DNA from: Earliella scabrosa
Lineage: Eukaryota; Basidiomycota; Agaricomycetes; Polyporales; Polyporaceae
DNA length: 64,000 bases
Direction: 5' to 3'
Assembly (NCBI GenBank): GCA_022605405.1
Contig: JABYQQ010000016.1
Coordinates: forward strand, 558,001-622,000
Under the pieces are notes generated by a model. It did no database searches. It worked only from the letters and a program-made list of their open reading frames with translations, and had not been told where the DNA came from. Shown one piece after another: positions 48,208 to 61,714 of the stretch; the stretch's first letter is position 1, and the number at the start of each line of letters is the position of its first letter. The position numbers were made by a program, and so were the translations under genes.

Positions 48208-50783
48208 ATGCCCGACGCTCCTTCCAGCCCTCGCAAGACCGTCTCCTCGGTCTCCCAGCAGGCCCGATCCCAAAAGAAGCCCGGAGCGCCCAAGCCAAAA
48301 GGCGCCGTTCGTGCTAAGTCGGGCTGCTACACCTGCAGGATTCGACGGAAGGTTCGTCCTCGAGGCGCTCATCAACCTCTCAGACAAACGCTGACCCCGA
48401 TCTCCCAATCCGCGTCTCGTTCTCCCCTCCCCGCTGCCTCTCCCCGTGTGTGTGCTGTCGCCACGCTCCTATCCTCGCCCTTCCAGAAATGCGACGAGCA
48501 GCCTAACGAGGAAGGCGCATGCCAGACCTGCGTCCGTCTCAGGCTGCAGTGTCTCGGATTCGGCGCCAAGCGGCCAGATTGGATGAGGGTGTGTCTCTTT
48601 CGCAGCGTCTCTCGGCGATTAGGAGCTCACCCACGTTGTTCTTGCTATCGCCAGGAGAACAACAGCGTCACCGAGCTGCGCGAGAAGATCAAGACGTTCC
48701 TTGCTTCGCAGGGCATGATCAAGGGCCACTCGGGCTCGGGCCCGCGCACGACAGAGGAGCATCCCCCTGTCCTCGTTCTCGTCGACCACCTCCACACGTC
48801 GCCTTCGAGCCCCCCCACCCCCACACTTTCCGCCACGTCGAGCGAGGGCCAGCGTCCCCCTCACAACGGCATGAACACTTCGTTCGAGCGTGCTCCTGCT
48901 CACTACCCTGCAATGCCTCCTCCGGAGCAGCAGCAGCACTACGGTCAGAGTATGTACCCTCCTACTTTTATCCCCGTTTCTTGGTAGTGAACTCTCGCAG
49001 ACTGGCAGCCTCCCCTTCCGGAGCTGGGTCCGCATGACCCTGCCATGAATCGGGGCGCGATGCTCCCGACCGTGAACGACATGTTGTACCATCCTAATGC
49101 TCAACCCCCGCCTCAGCCCCCAGCTCCCTCTAATATGATACAGTCCCCTACCTCCATAGTTTCTGCTTCCTCCTCCTGTAAGGCGCCGTACCGTTATTAG
49201 TGTATTATGAATGTATCATGATTAATGCCCTCCTCTTGTTGGCAGGGCCGCCCTCACATGTTACTGGTGCATCATCGTATTTCCCTTCAACATCGGTCTC
49301 AGCAGCATCCGGGATGTCGACAGCACTGACCTCAATATCGCCCTCGTCATATCTTCCCTCGTCAACACCGGCCCAGCCCTATTACAATCACCCCCACTCC
49401 TCATCGCTCGCGCCGTCGTACAACATCGATCCCAACAGCTTCTCCGATGATGAGCCTATGCCGAGTCCAGATGGCCCTCGTATGCCCATGGCGCTGCAAG
49501 GCTATGGTCTCGTCGTTCCGACAGAGCAGAATCACCTCATTCAGCACTATCTTCTCAACGTGCTGCCCATACAGTATCTGCTGGCCGACGCGTCAATCAA
49601 GGAGTTCATGTTCAACCTCATCCAGAACAGTGGCCCAGCACGGGATGCGGCGTGTCTGTTGTCCGCACTGCACATGCAGTGCATGCGCTATCCAACACAG
49701 ACCGGGTCCTCAGCCGTCAACGCCATCTTTCGGCAGATACAGAACACCCTGTTGCTCGGGGATCGGAGGTCGTACAGCGAAGGTGACGCGATGGCCGGGC
49801 TGCACATCATCTCCAGCTTCCTGTTCTCCGGCGGACGCGGCAGCTGGGAGGTCTGGCTCGACATCGCGAGCCAATACGTGCAGAGCATGCTCAACGACCC
49901 CCACTTCTACGGCCCCGAGGAGGCGCTCCGCCGGTGTTCAGAGAGCACGCGGTTCATCATCAAGACGACGATGTGGTTCGACGTGCTCGCGAGCGTGACG
50001 ACGCAGCAGGTGCCGCGCTTCCTCGAGACGTACCGGCTCCTCTTCACGGGCGCGTACATCGGGGACCCTCTCGCGGGCGCACCAGAGATCTCGATGCTCC
50101 CCGTCATGGGCTGCGAGAACAAGATCGTGCTCGCGATCGCGGAGATCTCGAACCTCGCGCACTGGAAGGAGAGCCACCTCCGGCGGGGGTGCCTGTCGAT
50201 CCCGGACCTCGTCCACCGCGGGGCGGACATCGAGGCGACGCTGCTCGCGCCGACGTCGCCGCTGAACGGGATCGTGCCCCTCCAGCCGGGCATGTACGGC
50301 CCCCACGCGCTGCAGTCGCACGTGCACATGAACGGACAGCACGGGCCCAACGCCGAGGTCGCGCAGCGGCGGCGGCTGACGAACAACATCTTCCGCGCGT
50401 CGGCCAAGGTGTACCTCCACACGGTGCTCTCCGGGGACTACCCCGCGTGCCCGGAGATCATGAACGCGGTGACGGAGACGATCGAGGCGCTGCGCGAGGT
50501 GCCGGACGCGCCGACGTCGGTGCACCGGAGCGTGGTGCGGAGCGTCGTGTTCGGGATCTGCATCTCGGGCTGCCTGACGGACGACCCGCGCCAGCGGAGC
50601 TTCCTGCTCCAGATGCTCGAGAAGCAGCAGCAGGAGTCGGTCGGCAACATCTCCGAGGTGATGCGCCTCATGCAGCAGGTGTGGGCGCGGCGGGACCGCG
50701 AGCGGGAGCGCGGGCACTGCACGCCTGTGGACTGGCGCGAGGTCATGCGCGAGACGCATCCCGACCTGCTGTTGCTGGTCTAG
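48208..50783 (+). CDS. Zn(II)2Cys6 transcription factor with fungal-specific regulatory domain
   Basis: Exons 48208-48351, 48487-48588, 48655-48949, 49001-49177, 49246-50783; 751 residues. A basic N-terminus (SQKKPGAPKPKG) leads into the binuclear zinc cluster at residues 39-70, with cysteines spaced Cx2Cx6Cx9Cx2Cx6C (CYTCRIRRKKCDE ... CQTCVRLRLQC), followed by GFGAKRPDWMR. A short Leu-heptad-like segment (NNSVTELREKIKTFLASQG) may serve as dimerisation helix. Next come about 170 Ser/Pro-rich residues, then a helical C-terminal domain of about 440 residues of the fungal-specific transcription factor type. The target genes are unknown. An in-frame ATG at 48070 would add 46 residues; 48208 is preferred because a TATA-like element lies between. 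Related to the factor at 63370. Confidence 0.93.
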
Positions 50784-52671
50784 AGGCGTGCAGGAGGGGA
50801 TGTGGCCCGCGAGCTCAACCCGCTCGCCGGGGTCCGCGCCTCTGTCCTTGCACACACACTCTCTCTCTGACGTCAATCAGAATCATCGACATCATCGACT
50901 CGTTGGCTTCCGCCTTCGAAGTTCGCCGCCGTCTCCTTCGCAATTGCAAGGTCGCCAGCCGCCCTCCCGCCGTTGCGATGTTTCACGCTCGTCCCCCGCC
51001 GGTCTCTCAAGGTCCCAGTGCTCGGTGCTCGGCAATCCAAGTCTCAGTCTCAATCAGCAATCTCCAGCGTCCGTCCCTCCGTCGAGACTCCCACCCCTCG
51101 AATCATCAGCCATTACGTCGGTCCGGGTTTGCCTGCCGCTTTCCTTATGCTCGCCGCTTGCTCTCTTATGCTCACCCAAAAACATTGCAGTCCTCCGCCC
51201 AGCGCCAGTTGTATAATCATAATCGAGAATCCCCTGCCCCTCCTCCTCCGCGCGCTCATATACCACAAAGGTTCTCTCGCACTCGATACTAGGTCTGTCT
51301 CCGGTCATGCTCCCTATTACGTTCCCTGCCGTGTTGTCGTGCACTGTGTATGTATTTTCTACTTCAGGTTATCATACGGTTGCTCTCCGCCCTCCTCACG
51401 CACCATTACTACGTAGGCCGCCTTCCGCGATAACACAGTGCAGAGCGCAGAGACCCGGGACCCGACCCCGAAGCCGACCCCGAGGCCCTCTCGGTTCATC
51501 GGTTCTCCGCTCGACGACACGCATCAGGCTCTCTTCTTCTTCAGGATGCGGGGGGTTCGGCATTTCATATTACATCGCGCCGTGACACTATTGGCCCCGT
51601 ATTACGCACACACATCCACGTATTCTGCGTCCCCCAACCAACCGCCTCGCATCGCGTCGCGCGTCCCCCATCCCGTCCTGTCCCATCTCCCCCCCTGCCA
51701 TCTCGCTATCCGCATATGCACATGCCTCCCCCGGCTCGCGGCTCGCATCTGTCTGTCTAAACCTTCTTCTGCTCTTCGCCCATCTCGCCATCTCACCAGC
51801 CAGCACCGACGGACGGGGGCGACATATCTATCTCGACTGCATCCGCGGCCGACTCGCACTTCGCACACCACGCGCATGCGCTCCCACGCCCGTCCCCACT
51901 CCATTGCCGGCTCTATCTCGCCTTCGCTTCCCCGCAGGATATCGCCGTCTGCTTCTCTGCCTTCTTCTGCCCGCGCAGTCCAGGATGGCTGTGCCCGTCC
52001 GCCGACCGTGCCCAGCCATCTGCCGCCACCGTCCCCTCCGTACCCGACGTTGGCCGCACCCGAAACGCTGAGTCGCGCGAACGCGATCGTCTCTCGTTTT
52101 CGGATCCTCGACGCGCGGAGAGGAAGGCGGGCCAATCGCGCGATGCGCGTCATGCACGCACGGCGCACGGAACACGGACAGTGCTTGGGCAGGAACTTGG
52201 ACGTCTGCGGGCCGTTGCCGCATTACGGATTACGGAGCAGGGAACTTTGGAACGCCCGCCCGCGCTCCGAACTTTGCGGTTTGGGTTTGGGCTGCCATCG
52301 ACTGGGGCTGGGGCAGGGGGCGGGGCATGATGACGACCGATGGTCGAGCCAGGATGCGGGGCACTTGCGCGTGGAGCGGCACGCTGTCCGGGCGGGCTGG
52401 AGACACAGAACGCGGATGAACGGAAGACCAGGAAAGGCACGGACGATGGCCTCGCGGGAGGAGGCACAGACGAGATGCGACCCTCCGTCCCTTCTTCCTG
52501 CCTCTCTCGCGACTTCCCAATCTTCTCTGGCAACCGACCGCGAGTCAAGGCCCGCGACAGGCCCGCGCCCCAGATATCTGCATCGCGTCACTCGTCGCGA
52601 GGCTGGGCTGGCCCGACGCGGTGGTGGATGAGCCCAGGATGCAAGACGCGCCTCGTGCGTAATTGTGCGGA

Positions 52672-52692
52672 CGCGAAGCGCGAAGCGCGAAG
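52672..52692. repeat. Three tandem copies of CGCGAAG
   Basis: Perfect 7-bp unit repeated three times in the non-genic stretch. No gene context. Confidence 0.85.
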
Positions 52693-54667
52693 CACGGTCC
52701 ACGAACGCGGCTCACACAGACATTATGCATCACCATCACGGCCTCTCGACGTGCTCGCGAACCAAGCCTCGCGCCGCCGTCTTCGACGACGTCTTGGCCT
52801 GTCACCCTGCCTATCCGCGCATCCCGGGCCGCGCGCCGCGTTTGCGTCACTCCCCTCTTCCCGCGCTCGCGCGCGCGCGCCCCTCGAGGTTGGAAGTCGC
52901 GCTGCCAATCAGTGGCGGCACGCAGGACGAACCGCGCATCCGTCCGACGGCGCGACGACATGACCAACGGACGATGGATGATCACGCCACTCGGGGATAC
53001 GCGCTCGCCCGATTCGTGGTGGTGTGCACTCGGTTTGGATGCGTGCGTGGTGTGCTGGTGCGTCCCGTGCGGACGACCACTCAGCCACCAACAGTCATCG
53101 AGCCGGCGAGAGAGCGCAGGGCGCAGGGCGCGCGGTGAAAGAGCGCAGGTAGCGCAGGGTCGGGATATCTGCGAGTGCTGCCGTGATGGCGGTGCGATAC
53201 GCTGCGTCCTGCAGCTCGCGCATGAAGCCCAAATGCACGCGTTCCTAGCGTCTCCGTTGTCCTCCCCCCCTCCCCCCCCATTTGGACTATCGGACTATCG
53301 GGATATCATTGGAAAGGAAGCTGGGAGACTGGTGATGACAAGTGACCGGTGGATAGAAGCAGGGCACGATGCCGTACACGTTTAGCGGTCAGTGCAGTCG
53401 TCCACAATCGCCCATCGGAGCTCGCTTACTGACGTTGCCGGATATGCACGTAACGAATGCGTCCGCGATCGTTCCATTCATTCATTCCTTCGTGGGGGCA
53501 CGAGCCGCGAAATGAACGTCCACGCTCACGGCCAAATAGACATGGCACCGTCCCCGCTGCCCGTCTGCGCACGAACGAGCCCCTGGCACGCAGACGGGCC
53601 AGGCACGCCAGTGCGAGAAGAGAAGCACGGATACGGCGGACGGCTCGTGGTGGTCGTGATCAATTGCAAGAAGCCAGCATTACGCTCCCGAAGGCTCGCA
53701 CCGCGCGCACACCCACGGCCTGGACTGGTACCGCTGTCTGTCAGGACAAGGTCCGAGCTGCCGAGCCGTGGACGAACGTGACGCTGATTAGTTGCAGCGT
53801 ACGTGCGTACGTGCGCCCCAACTGGTGCGCTCCTCCAGCTCCAAGGGACAGGCCCGCTCTGCGAACGAGAGTGCATTGGAGGTGAGGGAGCGCGCGAAGG
53901 CGATAATTGACGATCCACAGGCGTGGACCCCACCTGCACTTGCCCCTGGTAGACGATCGTATCGGCGACACCGTTGCTCGACGTGCCCACGCCAAGCCTT
54001 GCGGCCGTACCTTCAAGCTCAAGTAGGCTCAAGCTTCAGGAGTAGGCGCACAGCTTGCGGCTCTAGGCCTGAAATGGAGCTCGGCGTGCACGGTCATCCT
54101 GAACGAACAAGGAGATGAAAGATGCAAGCGAGGTATGTCCCTCATTTCCAAGATGATCGCTCGCGGCCCTGGCCTGTATTACGATGGGCCATATACCATG
54201 ACCTCTTCCCGCATCGCGATAGGTCGAAGGGGTCCGAGCTACCGCATCCCTCCACGGACACCGCCAGCAGCAACCGCCTCGAGGCGAGAACAAGCCAAAG
54301 AACAATTAGTCCTAATCGCGACAAGCCCGACGTGCGCTGTTCACGAGGTGGCGAGTTGCGAAGGTGCGTGTCCAACCTTGTGGTTTTGTGGGCGACCGAT
54401 GGGGGTGTCGTGGGACAGGGATATGGAGAACAAGGAGCAAGCCTCTAGGCGCTCCCTGCTCCTTGCTCCCCCTTCAAATTCTACCCATTTTGCCAGAAGG
54501 ACAGGTGTGAGTAACGTTTGATGCGAAGCCACGGGACCGGACGGGTTCGGACGGGCTTCTCCCGTCGCTGATCAGGATGGATGCCCCGATCTGGCATTGG
54601 TACGGAGGAGAGCTCAAGTTGGCTCGACTTCGCGCAGGCGTTGTGCTCGTGCCCGTGTTCTTTCTCA

Positions 54668-54722
54668 CACATCCATGTACCCGCGAGCGCGCACATGCTA
54701 GCGCTCGCGGTACATGAATGTG
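54668..54722. repeat. Long inverted repeat / hairpin
   Basis: The arms are 54668-54690 and 54701-54722 with a 10-nt spacer. The core CGCGAGCGC pairs with GCGCTCGCG and the outer part CATGTACC with GGTACATG. The stem is about 22 bp with a single mismatch and one bulged C. It is the strongest inverted repeat I noticed in the window, and lies 3.9 kb downstream of the Zn2Cys6 gene. Confidence 0.85.
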
Positions 54723-54926
54723 GACGTGTGGAAGAGAAGGTGATGATCGGAGAATAGGAATGTGGACAAGAGCCCGGAGATGACTCACGGCGAGAACAAT
54801 TGTGCGTCCGGGATCCAATGATTGCGAGTACGAGGACGGTTGTGGGGGGGCTTCGAGAGTTCGCCGACTCGGAGAGGAATAACTTGCGGGCCACCCGGCG
54901 TGTGGACGACGCGGGGTTTGAGAACC

Positions 54927-54958
54927 CCTAGTATCCTAGTATCCTAGGACCCTAGGAT
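54927..54958. repeat. Four tandem 8-bp units (CCTAGTAT-type)
   Basis: CCTAGTAT twice, then the variants CCTAGGAC and CCTAGGAT, head to tail. About 200 bp from the long hairpin. Confidence 0.8.
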
Positions 54959-57900
54959 GCGGATGCTTTGTGCGAGCTGTGCAGGGCTTCTGGAGCTCGA
55001 GAGCGTGAGCATGCGGTGCACGCCTCGCGGCTCATGTTCGTGCTCGTGCGGGGGTTCTATCTGGATAATCTGGTGCATCAGTGCTGCTATCGTAGCCATC
55101 TGTTAATTGTGTGGTAGCTCACACCGTCGCAATATATGTCTTGTGCCGCCTCGTTCCGGACGGTGATTGATCATGAAGGATCCAATTGACAATGGGCGTT
55201 GAACGTTAAACGTCAAAGGTTGAAGCCAGAGGGATGGTACAGCGCGCGCGCCTGGCGGTGGTCTGGTTCGTGGTCGTCGTCGTCGTGGAATGACCGGGAG
55301 AGGGAGGGAATTGAAGGAGGGTATGCGTGGTCAGACCTCGAACGAGAGTAGAGTTGAATGACGATGGTCACGGTCGTTGAGCAAGATATGACAGCATGCG
55401 ACGTCGCGAACGAGGCGTGATGGCCTTCCATTCGACAAGCAGTTAGTAAGCCCGACCAGAAGCCCGAACAAACACAGGCACGACGCCCGCCCTCACGCTA
55501 TCAGCGTACGGACGCGGCCGCGAACCTCCGGTGTTCGTAGCGGTGCGCAGCTCCATGGCACTAACCCCGGGGCTAAGGCTCTGGCCACCAATTGGATCCC
55601 GCGCGGTCGCGGGCGCGCACACACGCATCCGAGGGCGAGGAGTCGATATTCAAAAGAAACGTGGCGATGACGACGGGGGCGACAGCGCCGCGGCGCGCGG
55701 TGCCAGTGCAGGCCGCCCAACCTTGACATTGATAAGCAGCGGCGAGTATGTAAGTGGGCGCTGGGGCGGTCACCAGTGCAGGCAGTATGTATACAATGTA
55801 TGTATGGTACTCACCGCTCGCGATCGTCAGAGCTGATGGGATCGACGGGCCTTGGCGGCGGCTTGGGGGGGATCGAGCGCGCGACACTGGGACACACATT
55901 GATCGAGCTGACGTCGAGGCTGGACGCGGACTCAAATTGAATGGACAATCAATGCACACGCAGAGCGCGCGGCGCACGGCGGGCTGTGGACCCCGACGAA
56001 ACCTGCGGCGAACCTTTGCGGGTGTGCGATAGCCTGCGGATGGGCGGAGCAAAAATCAATTGGGAGGCGGGGAGCTCGAGCTTGAGAGAAGCTTGGAGAC
56101 GATGGTGACACTGTAGAAGAGAAGCTTAGAGGGTCCAAGAGGATAAACCTTGCGTTCGTGAAACACAGAGAAGGGGTTTCTGACGAGTCTTCTCCACTGA
56201 AGAGGGGGGCCCGCAGTAGTGCTGACGAAGAAAGACTGCGTCTGCTACACAGAAACTCGGGTTCGCTGGTGTCGGCGGACGACGTTCGTTGCGATGTCGC
56301 GACCAAGCTAGCCCCAAGGCTCGCGCTAACCGCACTTTCGAGATTGGACGAGAGACCTTCTGGTCTCTCCTTACTTGATGCTGTGGCGCAGATTCGCCGC
56401 CACTGAACGGCATCGAAGGTTGAACTAGGTCCTTGACGGCAGGAGCAGGCTATTCCTGGACCTGTGTTCTGCAAATCTTCTCTCTAAATCCACTTAGCCT
56501 GATCGCAACCCGCAGTATGCAGGTTCCTTCCGGGTCCTCATGGGACGCCAGGATGATGTGGATGATGTCGCCAAATTGGGTGGTAGTGTGAGTGAATTGT
56601 TCAAGTACAACGCACGCTAAATGTGGAACAAGATGCACCGCAACAACTAACGTAGAGAGCCATGTGTCGTCGGCGCCTCAGGAGCTAACTGAACAGTGAA
56701 CGCGATGCGCATCACTGACCCTCTGGGATCATCGTGGCCTCGGAGCGGTCTACCGGCCAAGAGTCGCCATGATCTTGAGACATGTTCGTGCCACGCGCAT
56801 CGCTATGCACCCTCGATGATGAAGGCAGCGTTTCTCTCTGCTCGTCCGTGATTGTTGTGTTTCCTCGCTCGCGTGGTCGCCATGTGGCCATCATTTGGGA
56901 CGCTGCGCAGAGCCCGAGGCCTTGGAGCCTGGGGCTGGAACGGTGGAAACGTTGGCCGGAGTCGGAAGGTCGCCGCCGCATCGTTGGCTCAAGCGGGTTG
57001 CGTCACAGTTCTGATGCGGTCGCTTGAGGCAGGCACGACCTGCCCAGGCTGGTAAATGATGGTGAAAACGCCGCGATACGATAAAGGCTCCGAACGGTTG
57101 TCTTGTGTGTGACAGCCGTCTAGATGACTAAATACAGTCCTTACCTAAGTTCGCCTTGCGGCTCCTTGCGGTCGAGCGAAGACCGGAGAGACGAGACCGA
57201 GCGTATACGCATGATCATGCATGTCCACGCCTGGGAGGTGCACCGTGCGGCGCTGTGGTTTCGATTCCCAAGCGCCTACAACGAGAAGGTCCGCTGCGGG
57301 CCTGCGCAGAAGTTGAACCTCGTCGAATTCGGAATCGCAGACGCTCGAAAGCGTCTATCGCGTGGGAATCCCGACGTCCATCGGACGGAAGGCGCGCATG
57401 TGAGCGGCTAGTAGGCCAATGCGTCCTGCACATGATTCATACCATTAGCCAGCCCTTCGCCTTCGGACGGGCACGCACCCGCTGCGACGCAGGCAGGGGC
57501 GATCTTCTCGTTTCTTATCGCGAGCTATCAGCGGGCTAGGTCCGCGGATGAGGGAGCACCGTAGGTGCGAAGACTTAACGCCAACCGGTAGGACCGCGAC
57601 TCCGAAGAAGCGGGGCAGATGGATAGATGTTGAACAACAAAACAGCGGCTGCGGTGCCAGTGAAACATGCCCTCCGGGAGAAGAAGATATCATTCTACGT
57701 GAGTGTGCGGTGGATGTGATGTGCGGAGGCGAAACTTCCGAGCACAAGGACAAGAGCAGCGAATATCAATATGATCAATATGCAGCTCGTGCCGCGCCTA
57801 GCGAGAGAATTGTGGGTGCGCAAAGGAAACAAACGGTTGAACTCACTGGCGTCTTCACTGCTTGTCAACGCCCCCGTGGACACAACGCGGCGGCTTCTGG

Positions 57901-60900
57901 TCGAAATGATGCGGCCCGTACGCGTCCAGCTTTCGCCGGAGGGAGTGCGAGCTTGTCTGGGTTTGTCGGATTCCTCCGCCGCGTCGGATCTGCCAAATCA
58001 GCCTAGCGCGAGCTGGCTTCCTGCGATGGCGATGTGTATGTAGTCTGCATTCTACGCCACAGTGTGCCGTTCATAATACGAGGGGCCTGACGGAGATGAA
58101 CCGACGTGAAGTGTATCTGTGTGATGACGACTGCGGCGAGGCAACACTTGCTGCTAACCGTATTGGGTCGATTCCGTACTGTGTCTGGAGAGTCGATCAG
58201 AGCTGACGCAAACGAACGCCAATAGGGCCATGAAGTGTACGGATGTGTGGTCGTCGTCTTCGCTTTGGAGCTGATTGTGGTGCCTCCGGAATGATCTTTG
58301 CGCACTGTGCGTTCAAATCAGTAGCGCAACAGAGGGCAAGGGGACTGACTGGGCACAAGCACGGGCACGAGTCGACGTCGTCCACAGAGGGTAGGGGTGA
58401 TGAGGGGAGGCTGGGGCACGTTCGGGCATCCTAACCCTCAGGGGAGTAACGGGAATAATTGACGGATGTTTTGCGACGAGCAGACTCCGTGGACGGCCTA
58501 GATGCGATATTTCTGGAACGTGTGCATCCCTGAGCGTGCAGTGTAAGCTGTAGATGTGAACCTTGTACCGTGCACTCACTCGGGGAACATCGATGGTGCA
58601 GGGGGCACCCCGCAAGCTGTACACTGTGAGAGCAATCCAGACAACGATCGCGTCTCGGAGTATCACCATCGCTGGAACCACACGAAGCCGGATGGTAGCA
58701 CGCGGCGCCATGCGTGCGACGTAAGATTTCCTGCCTTGGACAGAATTAGGGCCGCATTTGAGCCTTTGCCTAGGCGACGCGACGCGTCGGGACGGGACAA
58801 CAATATATCGTTGGTGCCTTTATTGGAGGGTTAGCCTGCGGGACGCCAGGGCATGACGAGACATGACGAGAGACTCACGGTCAGGACAACCTCTTGGTGA
58901 GAATCTTGGGGCCGGGGAAGGCGCTCCCGTCTCACTTGGAAGCTGGAGTATTGAGCCACCAAACCCTGTAGTCGCAGGATACCGCGGGGCATCGCCGTAT
59001 CGCCGCAATTTCGCTGCTATCCGCCCACAACAGGACACACTTGGGACAATTGTTAGCTACTCGCGACCGTCGTGGAGACCTAGCTGCCCAAACAAACACA
59101 CGAACCGAGGTCAGAAGGGGGCTCGGAATTTTCCCAAACCTTGGGGCCGGACTCGCGCTCAGTAGCTGGCCGAGGAGATGGAACATCCCAGCGAGCGAGC
59201 GGGGCGATCCGAGCGTTGTCGCGTCGTTGTATCATGCCCGTCCTGGGTCCCTGTGGGATTGTCAATGACCTGCACTCAATGCGATTGTCGCACCACCGCC
59301 CCCCATGCCCTTCTCAGCTCGCTGGCTGGGCGATGCATCTCCATCGACGTATCGGCATCGGGGGGCTAAAGGGCCATCAAGGCGCCCCAAGAAGCTGCAG
59401 CGCGTTACGACGAGCACCCGATTCTTTGGCATCACGGCCACGGCCACGTTTTGTTAGAGTGCGAACGAACCCTCCTGCCGTGCGTGTTCCCGGCGAGTGG
59501 CGCGGCGATAACCCTTGCGGCCCCTCCCTTCTCTTCCCGTGGACCGCCCGGCGACCGCGGCTCTGACCAACCACCTCCCTTCCGGACACGTACAGAGCAC
59601 CGACCCAGCAAGGGAGCGAGCAGATGTGGGTGCGTGGCATTGAACGGCTCCAAGACGCTCCGCCGCCTTGCCTTTCCCCACTCCTGTGGGTATGTATCCG
59701 CTCTGCTCTGTCGAGAGTGGCTGCCGATGTCCAGGGCCCGTCGGACGTCGAGTCTGCAAGTTTATCATTAGGTAAGACAGCCGTGCGAGCTGGCAGGCCG
59801 CCAGCATGGAAGGAGCAGACGGCCTGCCCAACCCACTCGTCCGAGTCCGCGAATGCCGCACCGTCGAGCACCGCCGCGGAGCGGCCCCGCATCGAGGCTA
59901 ACGACGTACTCCTCTCATAGCCATCAAGACATGGAGCGGTGCATTTGAATCCGGACGAGAGAGTCAGCGTGAGTCGAGCCAGCGCGACGTCATCGAGACG
60001 CTGTTCTGTCGCCGTCCGCGTCCATTCAGAAAAGAACCACCCGTCGGAGATGGTGCGCACCTCCTCCGCCGCGCCACACACGACGCGTCTGTTGCGAACT
60101 GCCGCTGCGTGCTCAGAAACACTCGAGCGACGCCGGCATCCCGCCATCTCGCCAGGGCGCGCCGCTAGCTGTACAACGGGGCTCGAGTGCGAGGATCACC
60201 ACAGCACGGCAGCATTCCCCCGCTCCCTGCATTCTTTCTGCACGCCCCGACGGACCAGCCATTGGAGAGAGTGCGATATGCGGCGGCAGGCGCCCACAAA
60301 CGACGCTCGCCGCGCCGCCCGCGCCTGACAGGGGCGAGAGTTTCCTCATCGAGTTGTGTTTCAGCCCGTCCGCCAAGTTCCGCAACACATCCTCCCGGCG
60401 GCTCAGGGCAGTTCGTAAGCGCGAGGGCGATAGAGACAATACAGTCGCAGAGACTACCACCCCGGTGCGTTGGCGCCTCCTGGGGTTCGAGATCTTACGT
60501 GACGGCCCCGTGTGCTGTTTGGCGCAGGCGATTGTTGACGGTGCTAGCCTCCTCTGCGGTGCGTCTCTGTTGGTTTGAATGTCCTGGGAACGTCGGGAGC
60601 GAGGCCGCGGAGACGACATAGACTTGGGAAGACCTTCCGTTACATGATGAGTACAAGGCTCGACATATCCAGTATGTAGGAACAAAACATACGGCTGCAA
60701 GCGAGCGCCGTTGACCGGTGCAGGATAGTGCGCACTGTTGGCCCGGGAAGGACGATGGATGTCTGGCCTTCGCGCGCCTCAAGGCTGGCCCAGCGCTCGG
60801 GGAAGTGAGCACGGCCCGGGGGGTCACATAAGCATTAACCTCGAGGGTGGATCCGGCGTCGGACGTGCGCGATGGAGGGCCCTTTCGCCAGGAAACGAAA

Positions 60901-61695
60901 GCAGTGGTGCATCTGTGAAGGGCAGCAATAATAGTCTTTCTGAAGACGTTTTCCGCCAGGAGCTTACAGCTCCAGGCCCCGCCACTTCAGGCTCAGCACA
61001 TTCTGATCGGGGAAAGGGCGAAAAGGACATACCTCCTGCGCATGGTGTAATATGTTTTCTGCGGGTGCAGTAATTCCGCCTGGGTGGTTGGTATCGTTTG
61101 CGGCTCCGACAGAATCGTTCCCGCTGCCGAGGATGCCGAAGAGAAGCCCGACGCAGGAAGTTCAGGCGGAACGATGATGGCAGGGGCGGAGATCAGAAGT
61201 GCGACGAATTTCATTTAACCCATGTGTGTGATTCCATCAGGAAGGCGAGTTGGGAATTCACATCGCGTGCTGTGCGCGTTCTCGAAGTGCGTGGCGGTAC
61301 GGGGCGATGTCCTCCTAGGGGTCGAAACATCTGCTCCCCGAGATTCGAACAGTCGCGTGCGGGCTCAGTGGCCCACTCTCGCAGTTCGAGAGAGGGTGGC
61401 ACTTGGCCGTGGTTTGAGTGGAGGAGGCCCGAGGGAGGGGTAGGAGGGGCGGAGTCGACCGGGATGGCCGGCGAAATTGATTTCGCAAGAGTGCGATATT
61501 CACGGATCCGGACCGTCGGAAATATCTCGTAGCCTGTACCCGACTCCAGACGCTCTCCCGCGGCCTGCGGCAAGTCACCCTGCGATCGCACGATCTGCAG
61601 GCCCTACTGGCCCATCAACGGCACTGGGACGCCACACGTGGCCGTCCTACGCATCTGGGTCCCAACTAGAGATGATGGATCATAGCCCCAAGACA

Positions 61696-61714
61696 TGCAT
61701 GTATCATACATGCA
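61696..61714. repeat. Perfect 19-nt palindrome
   Basis: TGCATGTAT and ATACATGCA flank a single C. It could be a symmetric protein-binding site, upstream of the second Zn2Cys6 gene by about 1.7 kb. Confidence 0.7.

Noticed and set aside
50868..50875. TGACGTCA, a perfect CRE/ATF palindrome just downstream of the first Zn2Cys6 gene
   Set aside because: An 8-bp site is expected about once per 64 kb, and its position after the stop codon gives no support for function.
51438..52631. 397-codon open frame on the plus strand
   Set aside because: It begins with GTG, not ATG, and reads as Arg/Ser/Pro/His-rich low-information sequence downstream of the transcription factor gene.
59624..61214. Spliced models: plus strand 59.6-60.65 kb (exons ending at GTAAGA, GTGAGT, GTGCGC, GTGCGT donors) and minus strand 61.2-60.5 kb starting MKFVALLISAPAIIV
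   Set aside because: Both can be made frame-consistent but they overlap on opposite strands and neither encodes a recognisable protein, so at least one, perhaps both, are artefacts of permissive splice consensus.
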